Below, piece after piece: positions 26,670 to 35,072 of a stretch of 64,000 nucleotides of DNA. Made by a program: the position numbers and the translations under genes. How positions within the stretch are numbered: position 1 is the stretch's first letter; each line of letters starts with the position of its first letter. Source of the DNA: Streptomyces milbemycinicus (GTDB lineage Bacteria; Actinomycetota; Actinomycetes; Streptomycetales; Streptomycetaceae); contig NZ_MUNE01000127.1 of the NCBI RefSeq assembly GCF_002154605.1, forward strand, positions 62,001-126,000, in the 5' to 3' direction. The notes under the pieces were generated by a model. It was not told the DNA's origin. It did no database searches and saw nothing but the letters and a program-made list of their open reading frames with translations.

Positions 26670-26990
26670 ATGTACAACCTTGTCCTGCTGGCGGCCCGGC
26701 CCCCGGAGTGGACGCACGAGCGGTTCATCGCGTGGTGGCGCGGCGACCACGCGGAGCTGACCTGCCGCCTGCCTGGGCTGCGTGCCTGGCGGCACACCGA
26801 GATCGATGCCGCTCTGGAGCCGCGCTCCGAAGGCTGGGACGGGATCTCCGTGCTCGGCTTCGACTCCCCTGAGGACCTGAAGAAGGCCCTCGCGAGCCCC
26901 GAGTGGGCCGATGCCGTCGCCCAGGTCGGCGACATGAAGGGCCGCCGCGTCGCGGTCATGGGGCACGAGGCGGAGATGTTCACCGCCTGA
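26670..26990 (+). CDS. EthD-domain protein
   Basis: A 106-residue dimeric alpha/beta-barrel (ferredoxin-like) protein of the EthD family. ATG 26670 is used because GGAG lies eight bases upstream; a GTG five codons earlier overlaps that site. Signature residues: MYNLVLLAARPPEWTHERFI, WWRGDHAELTCRLPGLRAW and a C-terminal VAVMGHEAEMF. EthD proteins are needed for ether degradation in Rhodococcus, and relatives catalyse decarboxylation or cyclisation, so no single reaction can be assigned. It lies between the NTF2-like pair and the acyl-CoA ligase. Confidence 0.8.
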   Translation: MYNLVLLAARPPEWTHERFIAWWRGDHAELTCRLPGLRAWRHTEIDAALEPRSEGWDGISVLGFDSPEDLKKALASPEWADAVAQVGDMKGRRVAVMGHEAEMFTA

Positions 26991-27064
26991 GAACTGAGAC
27001 CCCGGCACGGTAAGCACCGCAGCGTTCAGTACACGGAGTTCGGCACAGCGCAGCGAGGGGCAGG

Positions 27065-28582
27065 ATGCGACAGGTAGTGCGGGAGTTCCAGCAGAGGGCG
27101 GACGAAGCCGACTTCGTCGCCGTGATCGACGACTTCGGCAGCCATACGGCCCGGCAGCTGCTCGACGAGGCCACGCGGCTGGCCGGAGCGCTCTCCGCCG
27201 GCACGGCCGACGGAGCGGTCGGCACCGTTCTGGTCCAGGCGGACAACTCATGGCGTACCGTGGCCGCCACCCTTGCCGTGGGCCTGGCAGGCGGGGACGG
27301 CGGCGTCATCGCGCTGATCAACCGGCACACCACAGCTGCCGAGTTCACCGCCGCCTGGGAGGACATCCGCCCGGACGCCGTCGTCGCCGAGGCCTCGGCG
27401 ATGGACGAGTGGGCGGTGCGGACACGGCTGCCCGGCCCGGCGCGGACGGTGCTCGACGGCTGGACGTGCCTGTCCACACCCCACAGGCGTGAGGTGTCGC
27501 GGTGGTCGGGTGGCGTCCTGATCGGCCTGACCTCCGGGTCGACCGGGCGGGCCAAAGGCGTCGTACAGTCCGAGCGGGCCCTGCGCTATGCCGCCACGAG
27601 CACCATCACCGTCAACGGCCTGTCGCCGGGCGACGCCGTTGCCGCGATCGTGCCCCTGTCGTCGACGGCGGCGTACTGCTTCGGGGTCTACCTCTCCCTC
27701 CTGCTGCGCGGGCCGCTCGTCATGACAGGGAAGTGGGACAGGGCGGTCGCACTGCGGCGGATGGCCGACACCGGCGTCAGATGGACCATGTGCGTACCGA
27801 CCATGGCGCTCCAGATGGGCGCGGAGGCGGCCGGCTCCGGCATCCTCCGGGGCGTCCGGTCGATCACCGTCGGCGGCGGGCCCATGGACCGCGGAGCCCT
27901 GGCCCGCGCCGAGCGGTCCCTGGGCACGAAGATCCTCCGCGTCTTCGGCATGTCCGAGTGTCTGGGCCACACCTCGCCGAGCCCCGACGACGCCGAGGAA
28001 ATCCGGCTCGGCAGAGACGGCCGCCCCTTCCCGGGGACGGACCTGCACGCGCTCACCCCCGACGGTCAGGTGGCCGGCACCGGTCTGACCGGCCGGGCAC
28101 ATGTGCGCGGCCCTTCCCTCTTCCTCGGCTATGCCCGTGACGGGAAGGCCGATCCGCCGACGCTGACCGAGGACGGCTATCTGTCCACCGGCGACCTGCT
28201 GATGGCCCACGAGGACGGCACCGTCACCATCATGGGCCGCGAGAAGGACATCATCATCCGAGGTGGCCGCAACATCGACATCACCGAGATAGAGCGCGCG
28301 GTCGCCGGCCACCCGCGGGTGGCCAGGGTCTGTGTCACGCCGGTCCCCGACGATGTCCTCGGCGAACGCGTGGCGCTGCTCGTCGTCACCGAAGACGGCG
28401 GCGGTATCGACCTGGCCGAGGTGACCGGCCACCTGGAGAGCGCCGGTCTGTCCAAGACCAAGTGGCCGGAGTACGTGTACGGCATCGAGGAGCTGCCCCA
28501 GACGAAGGTCGGCAAGCTCGACCGGGGCGGGGCCCGGGACCTCGCCGTCAGGCTGCATGCCCGTGGGACCGACCGGCCCTGA
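27065..28582 (+). CDS. Acyl-CoA synthetase (AMP-dependent ligase)
   Basis: A 505-residue ANL-superfamily enzyme. It has the P-loop LTSGSTGRAKGVVQSE (TSGSTG at 156-161), the A5 region RVFGMSECLGHTSPS, DGYLSTGDLL, the hinge GREKDIIIRGGRNIDITEIE, and the C-terminal catalytic Lys in QTKVGKLDRGG (about residue 484). It activates a carboxylate to its CoA thioester via an acyl-adenylate, the entry step for the whole island. It is shorter than fatty-acid ligases (~550) and closer to small or aromatic acid ligases. Downstream of the EthD gene and 79 bases before the metallohydrolase start. Confidence 0.9.
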   Translation: MRQVVREFQQRADEADFVAVIDDFGSHTARQLLDEATRLAGALSAGTADGAVGTVLVQADNSWRTVAATLAVGLAGGDGGVIALINRHTTAAEFTAAWEDIRPDAVVAEASAMDEWAVRTRLPGPARTVLDGWTCLSTPHRREVSRWSGGVLIGLTSGSTGRAKGVVQSERALRYAATSTITVNGLSPGDAVAAIVPLSSTAAYCFGVYLSLLLRGPLVMTGKWDRAVALRRMADTGVRWTMCVPTMALQMGAEAAGSGILRGVRSITVGGGPMDRGALARAERSLGTKILRVFGMSECLGHTSPSPDDAEEIRLGRDGRPFPGTDLHALTPDGQVAGTGLTGRAHVRGPSLFLGYARDGKADPPTLTEDGYLSTGDLLMAHEDGTVTIMGREKDIIIRGGRNIDITEIERAVAGHPRVARVCVTPVPDDVLGERVALLVVTEDGGGIDLAEVTGHLESAGLSKTKWPEYVYGIEELPQTKVGKLDRGGARDLAVRLHARGTDRP

Positions 28583-28661
28583 CGAGTCAGCGCATGCGCG
28601 GGCGGTGCCGCCGGGCATGTCACCCGGCGTGATCCAGGCCGGTACACCAACAAGGAGGATC

Positions 28662-29702
28662 ATGACAACGCGGTTCGGCCAAGGCCCGTGGGCGGCTTCC
28701 GGAATCCAGACGGTACAGCCCGGGGTGCACCGCGTGCCCCTGCCGCTTCCGGGTGACGGCCTGCACGCCGTCAACGTCTACCTCCTGGAGGACCTGGCCG
28801 ACGACGGCGGCATCGTCATGATCGACGGCGGCTGGGCGATCCCCGAGGCGCGCAAGGCGCTCGAGGAGGCCCTGGGCGCCATCGACCGTGACCCCCTCGA
28901 CATCAGCCACATCCTGGTCACCCACATCCACCGCGACCACTACACGCATGCGGTGGAACTGCGCCGGTCGCTGGGCTCGCGCGTCTACCTCGGCGCGGGG
29001 GAACGCCCGGGCCTGGAGATGCTCGACCGACTGCGCAGCGACCAGCCCGTCGGCTCACTGCGGACCCTGCGTGCGGCGGGAGCCGGGGAGCTCGCCGACC
29101 GTATCGAGGCGATGGACCACGGCGGCTACGACCCAAGGGTGTGGGAGGCCCCCGATCGCTGGCTCGACGCCGGGACCCTCCGCTTCGGCGACCGCGAGCT
29201 GCGTGTCGTACCCACTCCCGGACACACCAAGGGCCATGTGGTCTTCCTGGACGAGCAGCGGGGGCTGCTGTTCTCCGGGGATCACGTCCTGCCGCACATC
29301 ACCCCGTCCATCGGCTTCGAACTGGCCGAGCCCGGTGGCCGTCCGCTCGCCGACTACCTGAACTCGCTGCGGCTGATGACCCGCTACGCCGACGCCCGCC
29401 TTCTGCCCGCGCACGGACCGGTGGCCGACAGCGCCCACACCCGGGTCGCCGAGCTGCTTGTGCACCACGACGAACGGCTGGCCAGGAGTCTGGCGGCGCT
29501 GGGCGAGGACACGCTCGACGCCCACGAGGTGGCGCACAAGCTCGCATGGACGCGCCGGGCAGTGCCGTTCGGCGAGCTGAGCGCCTTCAACCAGATGCTC
29601 GCCGTCAATGAGACGGCCGCGCACCTGGATGTTCTGGTGCTGCGGGGGCGGGCGACGGTGGCGTTCGCCGGCGGTGTGAACCAGTACACGCGCGTACGGT
29701 GA
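28662..29702 (+). CDS. MBL-fold metallohydrolase
   Basis: A 346-residue metallo-beta-lactamase-fold enzyme from ATG 28662, preceded by AAGGAGG. The metal motif is THIHRDHY (His88, His90, Asp92, His93), with later ligands in PGHTKGHVVFLDE and SGDHVLPH. A C-terminal helical domain (about 250-346) follows, as in LACTB2-like proteins. Likely reactions are hydrolysis of a CoA thioester or a lactone; a gamma-lactone of a 4-hydroxy acid would fit the kinase hypothesis. It is the last gene of the operon; a short dyad (CGTACGG-TGA-CCGTACG, 29693-29709) spans its stop. Confidence 0.85.
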   Translation: MTTRFGQGPWAASGIQTVQPGVHRVPLPLPGDGLHAVNVYLLEDLADDGGIVMIDGGWAIPEARKALEEALGAIDRDPLDISHILVTHIHRDHYTHAVELRRSLGSRVYLGAGERPGLEMLDRLRSDQPVGSLRTLRAAGAGELADRIEAMDHGGYDPRVWEAPDRWLDAGTLRFGDRELRVVPTPGHTKGHVVFLDEQRGLLFSGDHVLPHITPSIGFELAEPGGRPLADYLNSLRLMTRYADARLLPAHGPVADSAHTRVAELLVHHDERLARSLAALGEDTLDAHEVAHKLAWTRRAVPFGELSAFNQMLAVNETAAHLDVLVLRGRATVAFAGGVNQYTRVR

Positions 29703-29875
29703 CCGTACGGGCGCAGCGAAGCGCGGGTGGTGCCGCTGGCACGAACCCTCCCGCTCACTGGAACACGTGGTCAATGCCCTGGGGGCGAACCGGTGTACTG
29801 GCGGGGTGCCGCCGTCGAGCCGGGGGTCCGGGTCGGGCGACTGCTCCGGGACGGACCGCTCCAGTGGAGGGAACA

Positions 29876-30034
29876 TGGCTGTTGAAGGCCAGGGCTTCGT
29901 ATTCGCCAAGATCGTGGTGCGCGACCTCGATGCGCAACTGGCGTTCTACTCCGAGGTGCTCGGCCAGGTGGTGAAGCACCGGGTCTCCGGGTGTGCGGGC
30001 GAACACGCCTTCGAGGAGGTCGTCATGGGGTCGA
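29876..30034 (+). pseudogene. VOC/glyoxalase-fold protein, N-terminal fragment
   Basis: From ATG 29876 (GGAGGG seven bases upstream) the frame reads MAVEGQGFVFAKIVVRDLDA, QLAFYSEVLGQVVKHRVSG, EHAFEEVVMG: the first beta-alpha-beta-beta unit of a vicinal-oxygen-chelate protein with its first metal-ligand position. After about 53 residues the sequence switches to antisense transposase DNA, so the gene is truncated. Confidence 0.65.
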
Positions 30035-30041
30035 CCGACGG

Positions 30042-30165
30042 TGATGGTCCCGTCGATCACCTGCGGGTGATCCCGCCACCTGCCACAACGCCTGCTGCTG
30101 ACCGGCAGGAACGGCCGCAGCCGTTCCCACTCGGCGTCCGTCAGATCACTCCGCCCCATGTCCAC
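30042..30165 (-). pseudogene. IS4/IS5-type transposase N-terminal scrap
   Basis: From ATG 30165 the minus strand reads MDMGRSDLTDAEWERLRPFL, PVSSRRCGRWRDHPQVIDGT, a standard N-terminus of IS5-group transposases. The match ends after about 41 residues where the antisense VOC gene begins. It marks the insertion/deletion point that cut the VOC gene. Confidence 0.75.
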
Positions 30166-30301
30166 ATCAACAACCCGAAGGCGCAGTAGTCACATGATCG
30201 GCCGGACAAGTCCTAGTTGGCCAGTGAGCATTGCACTCGGCCGTTGAGCGCGGAACTGTCCAGCGCAACTGGTGCTGCGTACCGGACGTGGCTGACTCGG
30301 C

Positions 30302-30472
30302 ACGCTCGATGTCGCGATTGGCGTCGTCTACTGGCTGGCGCTCGTGCACGTCGCCGCCCGGCTGCGCGCGGTGCTCGGCCGACCGGCCTGGCGCCGGCGC
30401 TGGGAGCGGATCGGCGGCTGGATGTTCATCGCCCTCGGGGTTGGGGTGGCCGCCACCGAGTGCCGCCCGCTA
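30302..30472 (+). pseudogene. LysE-family exporter, C-terminal fragment
   Basis: The plus strand reads LDVAIGVVYWLALVHVAARL, RAVLGRPAWRRRWERIGGWM, FIALGVGVAATE, the last two helices of a LysE/RhtB amino-acid exporter, ending close to where the convergent gene stops. The upstream four helices are missing. Remnant only. Confidence 0.6.
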
Positions 30473-31564
30473 GGACCGTGTCGCCCTCCTGCACTCGTCC
30501 CCAGAGGACTTGCCCTGCCCGACCGGCGTGCTGCGGTCGTACGGGTCGACCTCCGTGCCGGCCTCGTCCGCCGGGCGGTCCGTGCCGAAGGGCGGGATGA
30601 AGTAGCCCGTGGGGGCGCCGCAGCCGCCGTTGGTCATGTCGTACTTGTACGAGACGATCGAGAACGTGCCCGGCTCGGTGATCACCTTGTCGGGGTCGTC
30701 CCAGCTCAGGACCAGCTCGCGCCGGACGATCGTGCGCACGATCTCGTCGCCGCCCGCGTCCGCGCGGGTGACCGGGTAGACGAAGGTGACGTCGGCGGTC
30801 ACCTGGAGCGCGCCGCGCTCGCCCTCCCGGTAGGTGAGCCGGCCCCGGGTCTTCACGACGTCGCCGACCAGGTGGGTGCGGGAGGGCTGGAAGCGGCTGA
30901 AGAGGAGGAGGGGGTCGTTCTTCTCGCTCGGGGTTCGGAAAGCGGTTTTCAGAAGGTCTTGGACGTCCTTCTGGTGCGGGTTGATCAGTGCAATCGCCTT
31001 CTCGGGGCGCTCGCCCCGCAGCACCCCGCGGTCCAGGCCGGACGCGACGAGGAAGTCTCGGCTGCGGGCGAGGGCCCGCTTGACCTCGGCCGCGCTCATC
31101 CAGCCGACCGCCCCGGCCTTCGGCACGGTGATCCCCGCCGCTCCGCTCGCCCAGCTCGCCGCCGGCGAGCCGCGGAACGGCTCCTCCACGGTGGGCTGTT
31201 GGGCTGCCTCCGCCGGGGGTGCCTGGGTCGGGCGGGCGGTCTCGGCCGCCTGCGGCGGGGAGTCAGTGGTGCCGGCGAACAGGTCCACTATCGGCCCCGG
31301 CGCGAGCGCCACCACCAGCAGCACCAGCGAGGCCAGCAGCCCGACCACGTACCAGCCCGTGCGCCGCTTGGGCCGCGCGGGCGTGTAGCTGCGCCAGCCC
31401 TCCGGGTCGCGGCCGGGCTCCGCGCGCAGCCGCTTTGCCACGTCGCGGGCCCGCGCCGACGGCTCCTTGGGCGCGTCGGCGGCACCCGCCACCGACTCGC
31501 GCAGAAACCGCTCCCACTCCTCGTCGGACCTGGACGAGCCGTCCGGCTCCGTACCCGCGCCCAT
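30470..31564 (-). CDS. Single-pass membrane protein, conserved Streptomyces hypothetical
   Basis: A 364-residue protein; ATG 31564 (MGAGTEPDGSSRSDEEWERF) is preferred to the 123-base longer frame, which starts with a non-protein-like stretch. It has a cytoplasmic acidic/basic N-terminus, one transmembrane helix near residues 71-95 (GWYVVGLLASLVLLVVALAP), a Pro/Ala/Thr-rich linker, and a C-terminal extracytoplasmic domain of about 220 residues (FQPSRTHLVGDVVKTRGRLT, VTADVTFVYPVTRA, REL VLSWDDPDKV). The sheet-like outer domain may bind a ligand or partner; function is unknown. Upstream lies IS21 debris. Confidence 0.75.
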   Translation of the reverse strand: MGAGTEPDGSSRSDEEWERFLRESVAGAADAPKEPSARARDVAKRLRAEPGRDPEGWRSYTPARPKRRTGWYVVGLLASLVLLVVALAPGPIVDLFAGTTDSPPQAAETARPTQAPPAEAAQQPTVEEPFRGSPAASWASGAAGITVPKAGAVGWMSAAEVKRALARSRDFLVASGLDRGVLRGERPEKAIALINPHQKDVQDLLKTAFRTPSEKNDPLLLFSRFQPSRTHLVGDVVKTRGRLTYREGERGALQVTADVTFVYPVTRADAGGDEIVRTIVRRELVLSWDDPDKVITEPGTFSIVSYKYDMTNGGCGAPTGYFIPPFGTDRPADEAGTEVDPYDRSTPVGQGKSSGDECRRATRS

Positions 31565-31789
31565 CCCCAACCCCCTGGCAGTCAGTAGACCGCGGCCCAT
31601 TCCCCTGGGACGCGTCCGCATAATGACACAGAGCGCTGACAGCGAGGCCGGCTGGGTGGACGGTGTGGGCGCGCCACCCTTTCTCAACTGGCCAACTGAA
31701 GCACTCAGTCACAGCATTCCAGCTGCCGGGGGCGAGGAATTTCGCATCCTACGAGGGTCGGGCCCTGCTGCCCTGGCTCAGGGAGGATT

Positions 31790-31978
31790 TTGAGCCCGGT
31801 GAGCCTGTCCATCACCGACCCCACCCATGCGGCCGCGGCGGCAGCCGGCCGGGCGGCAGCCCGACAGCGGCCGGTGCCCGCGGACCAGCTGGAGGTCGAG
31901 CAACGGCCCCTGGAGACCTACGACCGGATCTTCGGCGTCATCGACGGCGGACTGACCACAGGCGAAGGAGTCGCGTGA
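31790..31978 (+). pseudogene. IS21 IstA-type transposase, C-terminal tail
   Basis: About 60 residues ending RPLETYDRIFGVIDGGLTTG-EGVA before a TGA that overlaps the istB ATG (ATGA). The position and coupling match the istA/istB arrangement of IS21 elements, but the integrase-core portion is absent. Upstream (31690-31790) no clear IstA frame is seen, so the element is 5'-deleted. Confidence 0.6.
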
Positions 31979-32637
31979 TGTCCCCGACCAGCAGCAACAG
32001 CACGAAGTCCGCGAAGAGGGGCCGCGACGTCACCTCCGAACTGATCTATCTCACCAAGGCGCTGAAAGCCCCGGCTCTGCGGGATGCTGCCGGCCGGCTG
32101 GCCGAACGGGCCCGGTCGGAGGAATGGAGCCACGAGGAATACCTCGCCGCGTGTCTGCAGCGGGAGGTTGCCGCCCGTGACAGTCACGGGGCCGAGGGCC
32201 GTATCCGGGCTGCCCGTTTCCCCTCCCGCAAGTCGATCGAGGACTTCGACTTCGACCATCAGCGGTCGATCAAGCGGGAGACGATCGCCCACCTGGGCAC
32301 CCTCGACTTCGTGGTGGGCAAAGAGAACGTGATCTTCCTGGGGCCGCCGGGGACCGGGAAGACGCACCTGGCCACCGGTCTGGGGATCCGGGCCTGTCAG
32401 GCCGGTCACCGGGTCGCGTTCGCCACCGCCGCCCAGTGGGTCACTCGCCTCGCCGAGGCCCACCTGGCAGGCAAGCTCAGCGACGAGCTCACCCGGCTCA
32501 GCCGGATCCCGCTGATCGTGGTGGACGAGGTCGGCTACATCCCCTTCGAACCCGAGGCCGCGAACCTGTTCTTCCAGTTCATCTCCGGCCGCTACGAACA
32601 CGCCTCCGTGATCGTCACGAGCAACAAGCCCTTCGGC
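31978..32637 (+). pseudogene. istB: IS21 helper ATPase IstB, 5' part (split gene)
   Basis: About 220 residues from ATG 31978: an N-terminal helical domain, Walker A GPPGTGKTHLATGLG (near residue 122), Walker B LIVVDEVGYIPFEPEA, and VIVTSNKPFG. The coding sequence breaks at 32637 right after Phe-Gly. The missing C-terminus (RWGEVFGDDTVAAAVIDRLV) is found at 36279-36431 in the same orientation. A 3.6-kb element therefore interrupts the gene. Joining the two pieces gives a continuous ORF of normal length. Confidence 0.9.
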
Positions 32638-32691
32638 AAAGCGCACATGTTCCGGCGAACCCGTGCGAGGCGGTGCCTGAACAGCAAAGGT

Positions 32692-33066
32692 TCAAGCGGA
32701 GGGCGAGACCGTTGTGGCCACCGCATCGGGGATCAACGCGATCAGCTGTTGAGACCAGCAGTCCGACTGCTGGGTGGCGACGTCGGCTCCGCAGGCATCG
32801 CAGACGAGGTTGGGGCCGTCCAGGCCATCGAGGCCGCAGCATCCGTTGAGGCGCCCACGGTCAGGGTGTCTGGTCACTCCCGAGACGTCGTCGGGATTGA
32901 GGATGAACACGCCAGTGTGAGGGCTGATCGCATACGACCCATGCGGCATCAGCGGTGGCAGGAACCTGTGTCCCGGGGCTTCCTCTGTCACCGGCGGCGG
33001 CATCGGTACTTCCCGGAGGTGGGGGCTGATTCGTTGCTGACAGGCGATGCAGGAGAAGACGGCCAT
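32692..33066 (-). CDS. Cys-rich conserved hypothetical, element cargo
   Basis: A 124-residue protein with paired Cys motifs: MAVFSCIACQQRI at the N-terminus and GCCGLDGLDGPNLVCDACGADVATQQSDC in the C-terminal half. It also has RFLPPLMPHGSYAISPH and VFILNPDDVSGV segments. The same small protein type occurs widely in Streptomyces without a known role; the cysteines suggest a zinc-binding fold. It is transcribed in the same direction as the recombinases but sits at the far end of the element, which fits a passenger gene. Confidence 0.72.
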   Translation of the reverse strand: MAVFSCIACQQRISPHLREVPMPPPVTEEAPGHRFLPPLMPHGSYAISPHTGVFILNPDDVSGVTRHPDRGRLNGCCGLDGLDGPNLVCDACGADVATQQSDCWSQQLIALIPDAVATTVSPSA

Positions 33067-33101
33067 GGCCGCAATTCTGCGTGATTCCCTGATGCTGTCT
33101 C

Positions 33102-34742
33102 CTATCTTTTCCGGCTCGGCTCCGAGGCCGGGAGACGTCCCTCGTCGACGCGGTCGGCGAGGTAGATCAGAGTGGCCTGCGGGTCCATGCCGAAGGCGGC
33201 GGCGACGAGCTTGGGGTCCAGGGTGTTGACCAGGCCGAGGAGGCGGGTGCTGCGGATAGTCCGTGGCGGGTGTCCGCAGTCGTCAAGGACGTGGGAGAGA
33301 TAGGCAGTTGAGGCTGGGTTCCGCCCGGCCTTGGTCCCTTTGGTGACCATCACGTGGGGGTTGGTCGTTGGCCAGGCCTCGCGGTGGGCTAGGCAGCGTT
33401 GCAGGACCGTCCAGGAGGCGGGATCCAGCGGGACGGGATGGGGCCGCTTGCCGAGCCGGACCGTCTGGGCCGCCGCGTCGATGTCGGCGATCTGCAACTG
33501 CCGCACCTCCGTGCTGGAGGCGCCGTGCAGCAGAGCGAGCATGCCGAGCAGAGCCTCGTGCGGATGGACGCGTTTGTCGGTCGTCCAGCGGCGGAAGAGC
33601 TCGCGCTGCTGGTCGAGGGTGAGAGTGCGGCCGCGGAAGCCGTTCGGCTCCTTCACGATCAGAGTGCGGGTCGGGTCGACCAGCACGAGGTGATTGGAAC
33701 GGGCGAAGCGGAAGAACTGCCGGAGTACCACGAGCCGGCGTTTGCGGGCCTTGGGCACGGTGGCGAGGAAGGTTTCGACGTCGTGCACGTCGGCCAGGGC
33801 CCAGTCGTCCTTGCCGCGCTGCTCGACGAGGAAGCAGGCCAGGTCGCGCAGGATGCTCAGGGCGGTTTCCAGGGTGTGGTCGCTGCGGGGGCGAGTGCCG
33901 GCCCGGCGGGCCCGGTCCTGGGCCCGCATCCGGGAGGCGTCGAACGCCGTGACGGCCAGCCGCAGGGGCACGGGAACGGCGTCGATGCGGCGCTGGCGCC
34001 GCCCGGCGGCGAGCCGTTCGGCCTGGTCGGTGGGCAGGGCCAGGCCGCGGAGGGTGAAGAAGTCCTCCAGTGCGCGGGCGAAAGAACCCATCGACCGTCC
34101 GGGCCTGCGGGATCGCTCCAGCAGGGCCTGGGGCGAGTTGGAGTGCTCGTCGTTCAGGAGCCGGCCCAGGTCGGTGACGAGGCCGCAGGCCCGGGCGACG
34201 CAGAAGCGGGCCGCGACATGCGCGACGTAATCGGCGAGCCACACGGGCGGATCGGCGAGCACTTCGCGGAGGTTGTCGCCGCGGATGAAGGGCCGGCCGG
34301 GATGCCTTTGCCAGCAGGCCGAGCACAGACCCAGCCCGGCATGCCGCCGCAGTCGGCCGCACTCGCGGCAGACCTGCGGTGGCTGCTTCGGCGGACCCGG
34401 ACGCGAGCACGAACCGCACCACCCGGTGTCCTCCCGCACATAGCCAAGCTTGCCGCAGCGCGGGCAGGGCTGTTGGGCGGCGAGCCGCTCGGCCTTGCGG
34501 CGGCAGTCTCGGCACAGCCGGTTGACAGCCGCGCGCACCGGATGGCCGCACTGGTCGCACACGCGTGAGCAGGTGATGCACCGGCCGGTGTCCGCCTGGA
34601 GCACCCGGTCCTTGCCGCAGGAAGGACAACTCGCCTTCGTGGTCTGCTCTTTCAGCTGACGCCAGCACCGGCAGCAGTACAGGCGGTCGCGATAACCGAC
34701 CGGCCCGCCGCAGCTGACGCAGTCCCGTTGTCTCTTGCCCAC
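33102..34742 (-). CDS. Tyrosine-recombinase-like protein with zinc-ribbon array (TnpB-like)
   Basis: A 546-residue protein. The first ~150 residues hold about ten Cys-x2-Cys knuckles (CVSCGG, CPSCGK, CITCS, CDQCG, CPRCG, CGSCS, CRECG, CSACW). Then comes a core-binding helical domain and a recombinase catalytic domain (LLGMLALLHGASSTEVRQLQ, ADIDAAAQTVRLGKRPHPVP, LIYLADRVDEGR). The usual box-I Arg (GLR) reads ASS and the box-II HxxR is not apparent, though a C-terminal Tyr remains. It may therefore be a non-catalytic partner that recognises DNA, as in multi-recombinase elements. Downstream of the XRE gene by 15 bases. Confidence 0.8.
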   Translation of the reverse strand: MGKRQRDCVSCGGPVGYRDRLYCCRCWRQLKEQTTKASCPSCGKDRVLQADTGRCITCSRVCDQCGHPVRAAVNRLCRDCRRKAERLAAQQPCPRCGKLGYVREDTGWCGSCSRPGPPKQPPQVCRECGRLRRHAGLGLCSACWQRHPGRPFIRGDNLREVLADPPVWLADYVAHVAARFCVARACGLVTDLGRLLNDEHSNSPQALLERSRRPGRSMGSFARALEDFFTLRGLALPTDQAERLAAGRRQRRIDAVPVPLRLAVTAFDASRMRAQDRARRAGTRPRSDHTLETALSILRDLACFLVEQRGKDDWALADVHDVETFLATVPKARKRRLVVLRQFFRFARSNHLVLVDPTRTLIVKEPNGFRGRTLTLDQQRELFRRWTTDKRVHPHEALLGMLALLHGASSTEVRQLQIADIDAAAQTVRLGKRPHPVPLDPASWTVLQRCLAHREAWPTTNPHVMVTKGTKAGRNPASTAYLSHVLDDCGHPPRTIRSTRLLGLVNTLDPKLVAAAFGMDPQATLIYLADRVDEGRLPASEPSRKR

Positions 34743-34757
34743 CGCAGTCTCCGCCGG

Positions 34758-35072
34758 TCACAGGGGCGGCATCGACCGGCCCCGAGCAGAGACGGCCTGC
34801 GGGAGATCGGCGATGGGCCGGGGCGGTGCGGCGGGCCGCTCGACGGGGGTGGTGTCGACCTCGATCAGGTCGCTCGGGGTGCACTCCAGCGCGGTGCACA
34901 ACGCGGCCAGGGTGGTCATTTTCACCTGCGAGGGCTCCTTGGTGAACAGCGCGGACACCGACGCGGAGGACAGTTCAAGGCCGGCCTTCTCAGCCAGTAG
35001 TCGGCGCAGCTCGGTGCCGGTCCACACCTCGCGCTGGGCAGCGGCCATCCGCAGCCGCCATCGGATCTTCAT
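34758..35072 (-). CDS. XRE-type HTH protein of the element
   Basis: A 104-residue protein from ATG 35072, overlapping the recombinase stop by four bases. It has a helix-turn-helix of Cro/C1 type (GTELRRLLAEKAGLELSSAS, VSALFTKEPSQVKMTTLAAL, CTALECTPSDLIEVD) and a Pro-rich tail. Translational coupling to the recombinase genes implies a role in their control or in forming the synaptic complex. Confidence 0.85.
   Translation of the reverse strand: MKIRWRLRMAAAQREVWTGTELRRLLAEKAGLELSSASVSALFTKEPSQVKMTTLAALCTALECTPSDLIEVDTTPVERPAAPPRPIADLPQAVSARGRSMPPL

Noticed and set aside
33283-34899. A 538-residue minus-strand frame overlapping the recombinase genes
   Set aside because: It is Pro/Arg/His-rich, an out-of-frame shadow of the zinc-ribbon recombinase.
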